Source: Alishewanella agri BL06 | GTDB lineage: Bacteria > Pseudomonadota > Gammaproteobacteria > Enterobacterales > Alteromonadaceae | Direction of reading: 5' to 3' | Assembly: GCF_000272005.1 (NCBI RefSeq) | Contig: NZ_AKKU01000001.1 | Location: 62,001 to 126,000 of the forward strand | Length of the DNA stretch: 64,000 nt | Shown: positions 1 through 8,262 of the stretch, piece after piece | How the letters are laid out: each line of letters starts with the position of its first letter | Numbering within the stretch: position 1 is the stretch's first letter | Translations under genes and position numbers: made by a program | Notes under the pieces: model-generated | Databases searched by the model: none | What the model was told of the DNA's origin: nothing | What the model saw: the letters and a program-made list of their open reading frames with translations, nothing else

Positions 1-1253
1 AGTTATTGTCGGTTGAGTTTAACGGATTAATCAAAGATCGGGCTGACTTTAAAACCCGCTACACGGCTTTTTCGTCTTTAGTAAAAGGTTTTGCTGCATC
101 ATTAGGTGAAGCCGGTCCATTTATTGACCAAAATGACAGAAACTCGTCTATTGTGTTTGTTTTTATCGGCCAGTTTCTCAGCCCCAATCATGCTCCCAGT
201 AAAATAGTGCTGGAAACCATAAAAGCTTTATGTTTGTCGGCCAAAAAACAGGTAGTGTTAATAGATACCTGTGAATTGCTACCGGTAAATGGTGCTTTGC
301 CATGGTACGACGCTGCCTATGCCAATCGCGGTCAGTATAAAGCTGACTCTCTAACCTTTGAGGGGGCAAGATTTAACTACCTGCAATTATCTGCGGGCAT
401 GCCTAACTCAGATGAAATTGCCGGCGTAGTGGATCTGGTCAAAACCTACAAACCTTACTTTACCATTACTGTTGGGGAAAGCCTGGTTGCAGATATTATA
501 AGCCAGTGGGTGCCGAACGTAGTGGTTCCAACAGTAGCTCGCCTGCCTCATACTCTGAGTCAGTATCGGGTGTTTAATAAACGTTTTATTGCCAATGCTG
601 ATGATGTACCAGAAGCATTAAACCAGAGTATTTTATCCGTTGATATGTTGCCAGAGCGACCGATTGCTCATGGCAGTTTAACTCGCTCGATGCTGCAGTT
701 ACCAGAACAGGGAATTGTACTGGCGGTTCTTGGTAATAGGCTTGATGCCGAGATAACAGACGAGTTTATTAGCATGCTGTTGCAGTTGCCCACTAAAGCC
801 TACTTTATTGTTTTTGCTGGTGTATTTAGGGGCTATGATGCGTTATGTGCTAAGTATCCGGCGCTAAAGGACATGTCGGTGAATGCTGGGTATCAGCAAG
901 ACTTAGTTGCTTTTATGCAACTTGTTGATGTGTACGTTAACCCGCCTCGCAGCGGTGGTGGCTTGAGTGCACTGTGTGCTCTTAGTGTTTCTGTGCCAGT
1001 GTTAACATTGAAAACTGGTGATGTATACGCATATGCCGGAGATGAATTTGCAGTTGCAACGCTATCGGATATGCTCAGCAAGTTAAGGTCATTTCATCAG
1101 GATCCTGCTCGACTGACAGCGCTTAAAACACAAGCTGGCGCCAGGTTTCTGGTTTTGGAGCAGCAAAGCGATAAGTACACTGATTTGTTTGACAAAGTGG
1201 TAGCAGGTCCATTGTTCAACCAACCTTCTTTTACTGTGGAGAGCAATCAGTGA
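1..1253 (+). CDS. GT-B-like glycosyltransferase, 5' end outside window
   Basis: The reading frame is open to the first bases of the window. The first possible start inside it is a TTG at 6 without a visible ribosome binding site, so the true start probably lies upstream. The C-terminal half (about residues 235-390) looks like the nucleotide-sugar-binding half of a GT-B glycosyltransferase: alternating hydrophobic strands, then VNPPRSGGGLSALCAL near residue 312, a glycine-rich sugar-nucleotide loop, and a closing helix that reads like the end of GT4-type enzymes. I infer transfer of a sugar in the surface or flagellin glycan made by this cassette; acceptor and donor cannot be read. It overlaps the next gene by 4 bases (GTGA), so it belongs to the same operon. 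The base composition is AT-richer than the flagellar genes. Confidence 0.6.
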   Translation, partial: LLSVEFNGLIKDRADFKTRYTAFSSLVKGFAASLGEAGPFIDQNDRNSSIVFVFIGQFLSPNHAPSKIVLETIKALCLSAKKQVVLIDTCELLPVNGALPWYDAAYANRGQYKADSLTFEGARFNYLQLSAGMPNSDEIAGVVDLVKTYKPYFTITVGESLVADIISQWVPNVVVPTVARLPHTLSQYRVFNKRFIANADDVPEALNQSILSVDMLPERPIAHGSLTRSMLQLPEQGIVLAVLGNRLDAEITDEFISMLLQLPTKAYFIVFAGVFRGYDALCAKYPALKDMSVNAGYQQDLVAFMQLVDVYVNPPRSGGGLSALCALSVSVPVLTLKTGDVYAYAGDEFAVATLSDMLSKLRSFHQDPARLTALKTQAGARFLVLEQQSDKYTDLFDKVVAGPLFNQPSFTVESNQ

Positions 1254-1966
1254 AGCGTGTTGCTATTGTGCAGTCAAATTATATTCCCTGGCGGGGCTAC
1301 TTTGGCCTTATTTCCTCGGTTGATGAGTTTATCTTATATGATGATATGCAGTACACGCGGAGAGACTGGCGTAACAGGAACAAAATTAAAACCAGCCAGG
1401 GGCTGTTATGGCTTACTGTCCCTGTTGATGTGAAGGGAAAATATTATCAGAAAATATGTCAAACACGAGTGTCAGACCAGCACTGGCGAAAGCAACACTG
1501 GCAAACGATATTGCAAAATTACAAAAAAGCGCAATATTTTTCAGATATAGCCAGCTGGTTGGAGCCTTTGTACTTAAATAGTGACGAATGGATGCTCACT
1601 GCGATCAACAAGCTGTTTATCAGTGCTATCTGTGATTATCTTAATATAACAACCAAAATTTCGCAGTCATCAGATTACCATTTAGTCGACGGAAAAACTG
1701 AACGCTTGGTAGATTTATGCCGCCAGGCTGGTGCGGGAGCATATCTGTCAGGCCCTGCTGCCAGAGAATATATCGATGATACGGTATTTCGCGAGCATCA
1801 CATACAGTTGCACTGGGCCGATTACAGTGGCTATCTACCATATAGCCAACTTTGGGGGGGCTTTGAACCTTACGTTAGCATCATCGACTTACTCTTTAAT
1901 TGCGGTCGTGGCGCCATAGATCATATTAAGCTACCCCCCGGTTCTTTGATGACGTTGGAAAAGTAA
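1250..1966 (+). CDS. WbqC family protein
   Basis: This 238-residue protein opens with KRVAIVQSNYIPWRGYFGLI, the signature start of the WbqC family (PF08889), and continues with the typical FILYDDMQYTRRDWRNRNKI segment. Length is normal for the family. WbqC proteins occur in O-antigen and other polysaccharide clusters, often near 4-amino-4,6-dideoxy sugar genes; their reaction is not settled, and I assign none. The GTG start at 1250 overlaps the stop of the preceding gene, and the next gene starts one base after the stop, so translation is probably coupled. The AT-rich composition matches its neighbours and suggests the cassette was acquired as a block. Confidence 0.85.
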   Translation: MKRVAIVQSNYIPWRGYFGLISSVDEFILYDDMQYTRRDWRNRNKIKTSQGLLWLTVPVDVKGKYYQKICQTRVSDQHWRKQHWQTILQNYKKAQYFSDIASWLEPLYLNSDEWMLTAINKLFISAICDYLNITTKISQSSDYHLVDGKTERLVDLCRQAGAGAYLSGPAAREYIDDTVFREHHIQLHWADYSGYLPYSQLWGGFEPYVSIIDLLFNCGRGAIDHIKLPPGSLMTLEK

Positions 1967-1967
1967 A

Positions 1968-2591
1968 ATGAACAATGAAATTGTCAGCCAAGTGTCAGAA
2001 TACTATAGTGAAAAACTTAACCAGTATGGTGAAACTCCGCGAGGAGTAGATTGGAATGGTGCAGAAAGTCAGTTGCTTCGCTTTAAACAACTAATGCGAC
2101 TGGTTAATGATGACAAGTCATTTAGTATAAATGATATCGGCTGTGGATACGGTGCTTTTTATGAGTACCTAAGCACGGTCAATGCCGCGGTGGAGTATTG
2201 TGGTATTGACGTTTCTGCCGATATGGTCAAGGCCGCACAGCGCCGATTTTCCCATTGTAACAACGCTCGCTTTATCCATGCCAACACACCGGATGTACTA
2301 GCTGATTACAGCGTAGCCAGCGGGATATTTAATGTAAAGTTTGCTAACAAAGAAACCGACTGGTTGGCCTATATACTCAGTACATTGTCTCAGATGGATA
2401 AATTTAGTGCCAAAGGCTTTGCTTTTAATTGTTTAACGGCATTTTCTGACACAGAAAGAATGAAAGATAACCTTTATTATGCCGATCCATGTTATCTGTT
2501 TCAGTATTGTAAGACACAGTTTAGTCGCAATGTGGCGTTATTACATGATTATAACCTGTTCGAATTTACCATTATTGTGAGGAAGTCATGA
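1968..2591 (+). CDS. class I SAM-dependent methyltransferase
   Basis: The 207-residue product carries SAM motif I as INDIGCGYGAFYEYL near residues 55-69 and an acidic motif II region (YCGIDVSADM) that would bind the ribose of SAM. It is a single-domain class I methyltransferase. The substrate is unknown; from the context I infer O- or N-methylation of an unusual sugar, or of the acyl group on it. It starts one base after the WbqC gene and its TGA is embedded in the ATGA that starts the acyltransferase gene. The lack of extra domains makes a small soluble substrate or nucleotide sugar more likely than a polymer, but this is inference. Confidence 0.8.
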   Translation: MNNEIVSQVSEYYSEKLNQYGETPRGVDWNGAESQLLRFKQLMRLVNDDKSFSINDIGCGYGAFYEYLSTVNAAVEYCGIDVSADMVKAAQRRFSHCNNARFIHANTPDVLADYSVASGIFNVKFANKETDWLAYILSTLSQMDKFSAKGFAFNCLTAFSDTERMKDNLYYADPCYLFQYCKTQFSRNVALLHDYNLFEFTIIVRKS

Positions 2592-3253
2592 AAAATAAAT
2601 TGGTGATATTTGGTTCCGGGGACATAGCGCAACTCGCCCACTATTATTTTAGTGAAGACAGTGATTATGAGGTGGTGGCGTTCACAGTAGATGCAGCATA
2701 CAAAACCGATGACACCTTCTGTGGTTTGCCGGTTATTGCCTTTGAAGAGTTGCAATCCGTATACAGTAGTGATGATGTCTATGTTTTTGTGGCACTAAGC
2801 TATTCCAGGTTAAATGCTATCAGAAAGGAAAAATACCTCACTGTTAAAAGCTTAGGTTATAAATTAGTGAGTTATATCAGTAGTAAAGCAACTGTTTTAA
2901 ATAACCGGAATATCGGCGAAAACTGTTTTATTTTAGAAGATAACACGATCCAACCTTTCGTGCAGATTGGTAACAATATTACTCTTTGGAGTGGTAATCA
3001 TATTGGCCATCATTCAGTAATAAAAGACCACACGTTTTTGGCATCGCATATTGTTGTATCGGGTGGCGTTTCGATAGGAGAGCAATGTTTTATCGGGGTT
3101 AATGCGACATTGCGTGACCATATTAGTGTTGGTGATCGCTGTGTTGTTGGTGCCGGCGCCTTGCTGTTGGAGAATGCGGAACCTGATGGGGTTTACAAAG
3201 GTGTGGCAACTGAACGCTCAACACGGTCAAGCTCTGGTTTGCGCAAAATATGA
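2588..3253 (+). CDS. PglD/NeuD-type sugar acyltransferase
   Basis: This is a two-domain acyltransferase of 221 residues. The N-terminal part (about 1-80) is a small Rossmann-like domain beginning KLVIFGSGDIAQLAHYYF, as in PglD, NeuD and VioB. The C-terminal part (about 95-215) is a left-handed parallel beta-helix seen as hexapeptide repeats (IGENCF, IGNNIT, IGEQCF, VGDRCV). PglD-type enzymes acylate the 4-amino group of nucleotide-linked 4-amino-6-deoxy sugars. A WecE-type aminotransferase lies at the end of the same operon, so N-acylation of its dTDP-4-amino-sugar is the likely job. It overlaps both neighbours by 4 bases. An O-acetyltransferase role is the main alternative. Confidence 0.82.
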   Translation: MKNKLVIFGSGDIAQLAHYYFSEDSDYEVVAFTVDAAYKTDDTFCGLPVIAFEELQSVYSSDDVYVFVALSYSRLNAIRKEKYLTVKSLGYKLVSYISSKATVLNNRNIGENCFILEDNTIQPFVQIGNNITLWSGNHIGHHSVIKDHTFLASHIVVSGGVSIGEQCFIGVNATLRDHISVGDRCVVGAGALLLENAEPDGVYKGVATERSTRSSSGLRKI

Positions 3254-4194
3254 AGCGACAACCAATCTGGCACAAACAAGGATTGCTATATAGCCCGCAG
3301 CATAAAAAGCGCCATAGTAAACTGATCAGCCATGCAGCAAATCCGCTTGCGATCCACCTGCAAGATGATGTATTCCGCGTGTTTTACAGTGGCAGAGACC
3401 TACAAAATCGTTCATCAGTCGGCGCTGTTGATATTGATATTGTGCGTCAGGAAGTTGTCACAGATCATTTTGAACCGTTTTTTTTGCATGGAAAATGCGG
3501 AACCTTTTATGCTGATGGGGTTAGTATTGGTAATCACTATACGGTAGGTTCTAAAGGGTACATCCTGTTTATGGGCTGGCAGAACCCTCCTAATGGCCAC
3601 TGGCGAGGTGATATCGGTCAGTTGATCGTTATGCCAGATTTCAGTCTCAAGTTAGCTCAGTCTCAACCATTGTTTGGCTCAGATGCTGTAGATCCCATCA
3701 GTCTATCCTATCCGTGGGTAATGCATACAGCTCCGGATCGCTACGATATGTGGTACGGCTCGACGATAAGCTGGGACGGTGGTAACGGAGAAATGGTGCA
3801 TGTAATAAAGCATGCTTATTCGACGGATGGTCATATTTGGTGTAAGACAGGGGACTCCGTGCCCTACATGTTGAATTCAGCTCAGGCATTCTCGAGACCT
3901 GCTGTTATAAAGCATAGTAGTGGCGGTCTAGACATGTGGTTTTCGTATCGCAGCGGTCAAGGCCAGCGTTACCGTATTGGTTACGCCTATAATGATGGGG
4001 ACGGCTGGCAATTGGCGTTGAAGCACAGTGGTATTACAGTTTCAGATACTGGTTGGGACGCAGAAATGGTTGAGTATCCATTTGTGTTTGAACACAAAAA
4101 TACAACTTACATGCTGTACAACGGTAATGGGTTTGGCCTTACTGGTTTTGGTTTAGCAATATTGGATTATATGAGCACACCTGAGGCCTCCTGA
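3250..4194 (+). CDS. beta-propeller protein, glycosidase/phosphorylase-like (GH43/GH32/GH130-like)
   Basis: The 314-residue product has repeated beta-blade segments with conserved aromatic and acidic residues: FRVFYSGRD, ILFMGWQN, YDMWYGSTISWDGG, LDMWFSYRSG and TYMLYNGNGFGLTGFG. These read as a five-bladed propeller of the type found in GH43, GH32, GH68 and GH130 enzymes. There is no signal peptide, so it should act in the cytoplasm. Similar proteins occur inside surface-polysaccharide clusters without a proven activity. I infer a role in processing or binding the cassette's sugar, and catalysis is not established. The ATG sits in the ATGA overlap with the acyltransferase stop, and the stop overlaps the next start (TGATG). 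Confidence 0.65.
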   Translation: MKRQPIWHKQGLLYSPQHKKRHSKLISHAANPLAIHLQDDVFRVFYSGRDLQNRSSVGAVDIDIVRQEVVTDHFEPFFLHGKCGTFYADGVSIGNHYTVGSKGYILFMGWQNPPNGHWRGDIGQLIVMPDFSLKLAQSQPLFGSDAVDPISLSYPWVMHTAPDRYDMWYGSTISWDGGNGEMVHVIKHAYSTDGHIWCKTGDSVPYMLNSAQAFSRPAVIKHSSGGLDMWFSYRSGQGQRYRIGYAYNDGDGWQLALKHSGITVSDTGWDAEMVEYPFVFEHKNTTYMLYNGNGFGLTGFGLAILDYMSTPEAS

Positions 4195-5021
4195 TGAAAA
4201 ACGATTGCCACATTCCATCCAAGAGCTATGGTATTTTAGAACAAAAATACGTCGAAACGACACAAGATGCTCTCGCAGAGCAGTTTTTAGCCCAGGGCTT
4301 TGCGGTTCTGGACGTTGGTCTTTCAGAGCAACAGATTCAAGCAATAAAAAATGCCTTTGATGAACTGACTGAAAAATATATCCGACACTATGGTGCCGAA
4401 AAATTGAAAGGCTGCGATGAGTATCATACTGTGCGGGCGCCACTGCTTGTTGAAGAGCATGATGTATTTTTGCAGTTAGCATTGCAACCTCAACTATTGG
4501 ACTTTATCTCAGGTATGATTAAGGGAGTGTTTATTCTTAATCAGCAAAATGCGATAACTAATCCGTCCCGGCAAGAATATAACCAAGGTTTGTGGCATCG
4601 AGACTTACCTTACCAGCATTTTGTCACATCGCGACCAATTGCGATAAATGCACTGTATTGCGTTGATGACTTTACACCTGACAACGGCGCAACTTTTGTG
4701 TTGCCATTTTCACATTTACGCGAAGAAATGCCATCAGCTGAGTACGTTCGGCAACATGCGACTCAGGTAAGTGCCAAAGCCGGTCAGTTTATTCTGATAA
4801 ATTGTATGACGTATCACGCGGGAGGCTACAACAATACTGCCACTGCACGCAGAGCAGTGAACCATGTATTTAATATCCCGTTTTTTAAGCAACAGATTAA
4901 AATACCCGGCAATCTTAGCGCACAACATTTAACCAGGACGCAGCGGCAATTTCTAGGTTTCGAATATGAAGAAATCTCTTCTGTGGATGCGTTTATTTCG
5001 CAACGATTGAAGCGGGTCTGA
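4194..5021 (+). CDS. phytanoyl-CoA dioxygenase (PhyH) family oxygenase
   Basis: The 275-residue protein belongs to the Fe(II)/2-oxoglutarate oxygenases of the PhyH family. The metal triad is visible: H and D in LWHRDLPYQHF (near residues 138-142) and the distal H in MTYHAGGYNN (near 207), followed by an arginine (TARRAVNH) expected to bind 2-oxoglutarate. Family members hydroxylate small molecules, lipids and sugars. Placed between a propeller protein and a sugar aminotransferase in a coupled operon, it probably hydroxylates the sugar or its N-acyl substituent; this is inference. The start overlaps the previous stop by one base, and about 23 bases separate it from the next gene. Confidence 0.85.
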   Translation: MKNDCHIPSKSYGILEQKYVETTQDALAEQFLAQGFAVLDVGLSEQQIQAIKNAFDELTEKYIRHYGAEKLKGCDEYHTVRAPLLVEEHDVFLQLALQPQLLDFISGMIKGVFILNQQNAITNPSRQEYNQGLWHRDLPYQHFVTSRPIAINALYCVDDFTPDNGATFVLPFSHLREEMPSAEYVRQHATQVSAKAGQFILINCMTYHAGGYNNTATARRAVNHVFNIPFFKQQIKIPGNLSAQHLTRTQRQFLGFEYEEISSVDAFISQRLKRV

Positions 5022-5044
5022 TGAGCGTATGAAAGGAAAACACT

Positions 5045-6190
5045 ATGCAAATCTTGTTTAACAAACCTTTTATGACCGGCAGAGAAATTGACTATATTGC
5101 TAAAGCTCATGGTATTGGCAAACTGGCCGGTGACGGTGAATTTACTGCAAGGTGTCATCGTTGGCTGGAACAACATACAGGCTGCAACCGAGCGTTACTA
5201 ACACATTCATGCACTGCAGCGCTTGAAATTGCGGCAATTCTACTGGATTTGCAACCTGGCGATGAAGTCATTGTGCCGTCGTATACCTTCGTGTCCACAG
5301 CGAATGCTTTTGTATTGCGCGGGGCGAAACCGGTTTTTGTTGATATCAGACCTGATACACTGAATATTGATGAGACGCTGATTGAAGCTGCTATTACATC
5401 TCGCACTCGGGCTATTGTGCCAGTTCATTATGCTGGCGTGGCTTGCGAAATGGACCAAATATTGAGTCTGGCCAAAAAGTATAATATTGCAGTTGTTGAA
5501 GATGCAGCGCAAGCTGTTATGTCCACTTACAAAGGGAAAGCATTAGGATCTATAGGCGATATTGGTACTTATAGTTTCCATGAAACGAAAAATGTTATCT
5601 CCGGAGAAGGCGGAGCCATACTGGTTAATCGACCCGATTTAGTGGTTCGTGCTGAAATTGTGCGTGAGAAGGGGACAGATCGGGCACGTTTTTTCCGTGG
5701 TTTTGTTGATAAATATACTTGGCAGGATATCGGTTCGTCTTTTCTGCCAGGGGAAATTATTGCTGCGTTTTTATTGGCGCAACTGGAAGAAGCTGAAAAA
5801 ATAACCAATATTCGACTCGACTGCTGGAACTTTTACCATGCTCACTTGGTTTGGGCGCAAGAGCAGGGATTATTGACCCGACCTGTAATACCTGAACATG
5901 CCGGTCACAATGCACACATGTACTATGTTTTGCTAAATGCTAAAGTTGATCGACAAACCGTGATGGGAAAACTAAAACAAAAGCAGGTAAACACAGTATT
6001 TCATTATATCCCATTGCATGATTCGCCAGCCGGCGAGCGGTATGGTCGGGTGAGCGGCAGTATGGCCGTTACCGATGAAATATCCGGGCGTATATTACGT
6101 TTGCCGCTTTGGGTTGGTTTAACTCAAGCTCAACAGCTTCGGGTCATTGATGCATTGCTCACGAGTATCCAAGAGGCTATGTCAGCATAG
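5045..6190 (+). CDS. wecE: dTDP-4-amino-4,6-dideoxygalactose transaminase (WecE/RffA type)
   Basis: This 381-residue PLP enzyme is of the DegT/DnrJ/EryC1 family and follows E. coli WecE closely across its length: FNKPF at the start, PGDEVIVPSYTFVSTANAFV, VVEDAAQAVMSTYKGKALG, and SFHETKN with the Schiff-base lysine at residue 182. WecE converts dTDP-4-keto-6-deoxyglucose with glutamate to dTDP-4-amino-4,6-dideoxygalactose (Fuc4N). Here it lies with an acyltransferase, a methyltransferase and a PhyH oxygenase, not with enterobacterial common antigen genes, so its product is probably a decorated dTDP-sugar. An AAAGGAAAA ribosome site precedes the ATG. The stereochemistry (Fuc4N or Qui4N) is inferred from similarity. 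It is the last gene before the insertion element. Confidence 0.85.
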   Translation: MQILFNKPFMTGREIDYIAKAHGIGKLAGDGEFTARCHRWLEQHTGCNRALLTHSCTAALEIAAILLDLQPGDEVIVPSYTFVSTANAFVLRGAKPVFVDIRPDTLNIDETLIEAAITSRTRAIVPVHYAGVACEMDQILSLAKKYNIAVVEDAAQAVMSTYKGKALGSIGDIGTYSFHETKNVISGEGGAILVNRPDLVVRAEIVREKGTDRARFFRGFVDKYTWQDIGSSFLPGEIIAAFLLAQLEEAEKITNIRLDCWNFYHAHLVWAQEQGLLTRPVIPEHAGHNAHMYYVLLNAKVDRQTVMGKLKQKQVNTVFHYIPLHDSPAGERYGRVSGSMAVTDEISGRILRLPLWVGLTQAQQLRVIDALLTSIQEAMSA

Positions 6191-6211
6191 CCTCTTTATT
6201 GTCAATCTTAA

Positions 6212-6232
6212 ACCACCTCCTATGGAGGTGGT
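6212..6232. repeat. IS200 left-end hairpin
   Basis: A perfect 9-bp stem with a 3-base loop lies 21 bases after the wecE-like stop and 85 bases before the transposase start. It matches the position and kind of the subterminal palindrome bound by IS200 TnpA. It may also stop read-through from the wecE operon, although no T-run follows it. Confidence 0.75.
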
Positions 6233-6317
6233 GATCGTTAATTCGGGGCTATGCCCGTAGAATACCCATGTTAGATACTTCGCTCGTTTGTAACCAGCAA
6301 ATGAGGAAGTAAATAAC

Positions 6318-6767
6318 ATGAGTAGATATGAATCCGCATCACACGTCTTCTATCGGTGCCAGTATCACATCGTTTGGACGCCGAAGTACAGATACAAGAT
6401 TCTGACAGGAAATCTTGGCAAAGAGCTGTACCGAAGTATTTATGTGTACTGTTCGATGAAGCGTTGCACAGTAGTAGAGCTTAATGTGCAGATAGATCAT
6501 GTGCATTTAGTCGTGAGAACCCCGCCAAATGTAAGCGTGTCAGAGTTAATGGGCGTTCTGAAAGGTAGAACGGCAATCAGGCTGTTCAATAAGTTTCCGT
6601 ACCTTAGGAAGAAGAAACTGTGGGGCAATCACTTTTGGCATCGGGGCTACTTCGTGGATTCGGTCGGGGCGAATGAAGAGATAATCCGTCGCTATGTAAG
6701 GCATCAGGACAAAGTGGCGAGAGAAGATGAAGAACGCCAGTTAAGGCTGGATGTTGAAAATAATTAA
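6318..6767 (+). CDS. tnpA: IS200/IS605 family transposase TnpA (Y1 HUH)
   Basis: The 149-residue product starts like IS200 transposases (YHIVWTPKYRYKIL at residues 16-29). It has the metal-binding HUH pair as H61 and H63 in IDHVHLVV, and the nucleophilic tyrosine Y126 in EIIRRYVRHQ. Length is normal, the frame is intact and the key residues are present, so it may be active. An AGGAAG ribosome site sits about 10 bases before the ATG. It makes and rejoins single-strand breaks at the left and right hairpin ends. There is no TnpB partner gene. Confidence 0.93.
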   Translation: MSRYESASHVFYRCQYHIVWTPKYRYKILTGNLGKELYRSIYVYCSMKRCTVVELNVQIDHVHLVVRTPPNVSVSELMGVLKGRTAIRLFNKFPYLRKKKLWGNHFWHRGYFVDSVGANEEIIRRYVRHQDKVAREDEERQLRLDVENN

Positions 6768-6794
6768 GCCCTCTTATAGGGGGCCAACGCAAAG

Positions 6795-6813
6795 CCACCT
6801 CTTATGGATGTGG
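6795..6813. repeat. IS200 right-end hairpin (imperfect)
   Basis: CCAC pairs with GTGG, then one C-T mismatch, then T-A, C-G and a T-G wobble. The sequence is a variant of the left hairpin in the same orientation, as expected for the right end of an IS200 element. Confidence 0.65.
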
Positions 6814-6956
6814 ATCTTTACTAAACGCTTTAAAAACAGCCGTAACTACATGCAGAAAAAACGCTATGTTGGCATTACTTACTTTTATTTTCAGCTCACG
6901 TTATGATGTGAAATATTTTTTGTCAGCATTTAATGTCATTCCAGTTTACCCTCGCT

Positions 6957-8141
6957 TTATACAGTTGGCACAATTATTTGGCTCTGGTTAAAACCTGCGG
7001 CGCTCAGTTTTTGCTCAACGGCAGGGCGAACAGAAGGGTTTAAGCCTATTAAAATTTGCTGATTGGTTACCCGTAGTTGGCCGAATTCAATAATCGGCTT
7101 ATCAAACTGCCGCGCTCCAAGCACACTATCAACCGTTATCGCACTGACTTTGGCATAGGTCTTTGGCAGATAAGTACGAATTAACTGACTAAATTCTCCT
7201 GCTCCGAATAACAATAACGGTCGTGAAGCATCTAACTGTGACTTCAAGAGCGTATCCTGCTTGCTCCATTCAGCTAGAAGGCGACGTCTGACTTGGAACA
7301 GCTGTGTCGGTTTCGGCTCTTCCAATTGATATTGACCGCCAGTGGTCGGACGTAGCAAATACACTTGTGTCAACGTGTCCCAGCCGGCGACTTGCTGAGC
7401 AACCAGCTCCAAGCCAACCGCTTGACAACATAGTGCCAGACTTTGCGGCGTAAAATGGTAAAGATGGTCTGAAAACAAAAGTTCATTGCTGGCTGGTGTG
7501 TGTGCCGGACAACACACAATAAGACAGCCAGATGGCTCTATCATTTCACGGCACTGTTTTAGAAAAGCTCTGGTGTCGGCAATGTGCTCTATAACATTAT
7601 TGGAAAAAATAATATCGAACTTGTGCTTGAAATGCTTGGTTGAAAACGTGTCAATAATAATATCAATATCATTTGTTTCAGGTACTTGTTCAGGAGACGG
7701 TTCTATCGACGTGATCTGAAGATGAGGCTTTAACTTTTTTAAGGCTAAAGCCGTGGCGAAGTTGGCTCCACCTATTTCCAGCACCCTAGCATCGCTTTTG
7801 CAAAGGGTACTTAGAATGCTTTGGTTACTGCTTGTCTCTAGTAAGTTGGCTATTCCATTGGCAACCGCTTGATGCCGTTTCAAATCAAACTCAGAGTTAC
7901 CGCTTGAACGAAGATAGGCTTGTTCTGGCTGGTTGTTGCGGCCTAATAGCACTCCGCAATTAAAGCAATGCACTTTCGCTAGCGGTTCATTCAGCAGCAG
8001 GCCATCACTGCGCATTGCATAAGTCATAGATGTCGTAATGCTGGCGGTATTGTTACTTTGACAGATACTGCAACTGATGCCCGCCGTTTCAAACGGGCTA
8101 GAAATGTGCTGATTATGGCGTGTTCTGTTTTTTTGCATCAT
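6957..8141 (-). CDS. zinc-ribbon SAM methyltransferase with C-terminal Rossmann-like domain
   Basis: This 394-residue protein has three parts. An N-terminal zinc site is formed by C24, C27, C59 and C62. A class I methyltransferase domain follows, with motif I VLEIGGANFATAL near residues 120-132 and IIFSNNVIEHI near 177-187. A C-terminal Rossmann-like domain starts RPLLLFGAGEFSQL at residue 307. This is the layout of sugar C-methyltransferases such as TylC3 and of related proteins in surface-glycan clusters. The substrate is unknown; a nucleotide sugar or nonulosonate derivative is likely. It is downstream of rfbA on the same strand with a 121-base gap. Two adjacent ATGs (8141, 8138) follow a GAGGA ribosome site; the first is given. 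Confidence 0.72.
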   Translation of the reverse strand: MMQKNRTRHNQHISSPFETAGISCSICQSNNTASITTSMTYAMRSDGLLLNEPLAKVHCFNCGVLLGRNNQPEQAYLRSSGNSEFDLKRHQAVANGIANLLETSSNQSILSTLCKSDARVLEIGGANFATALALKKLKPHLQITSIEPSPEQVPETNDIDIIIDTFSTKHFKHKFDIIFSNNVIEHIADTRAFLKQCREMIEPSGCLIVCCPAHTPASNELLFSDHLYHFTPQSLALCCQAVGLELVAQQVAGWDTLTQVYLLRPTTGGQYQLEEPKPTQLFQVRRRLLAEWSKQDTLLKSQLDASRPLLLFGAGEFSQLIRTYLPKTYAKVSAITVDSVLGARQFDKPIIEFGQLRVTNQQILIGLNPSVRPAVEQKLSAAGFNQSQIIVPTV

Positions 8142-8262
8142 TCCTCATCCACAGTCTGCATTTATAAGATCAGAGTCGGCACGGTGTTAAGTGGTGCATT
8201 TAATTTTGCTACTTTGAATCTGTACTCAATATGCAGGGCATTATTCCAGCATAAAGAAGAGA

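Larger units (their letters stand above)
6205..6830 (+). mobile_element. IS200-type insertion sequence (IS200/IS605 family)
   Basis: A lone IS200-type tnpA is flanked by subterminal hairpins. At the left, ACCACCTCC (6212-6220) pairs perfectly with GGAGGTGGT (6224-6232) around a TAT loop. At the right, an imperfect hairpin of the same family lies at 6795-6813 (CCACCTC, then GGATGTGG). Such hairpins are recognised by HUH transposases, which move single-stranded DNA and leave no target duplication. A further small hairpin (CGGG 6244-6247, CCCG 6254-6257) lies in the leader of tnpA, as is usual in IS200. No tnpB or accessory gene is present. Outer limits are approximate because these elements lack terminal inverted repeats. 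It sits between the two convergent sugar operons. Confidence 0.85.
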
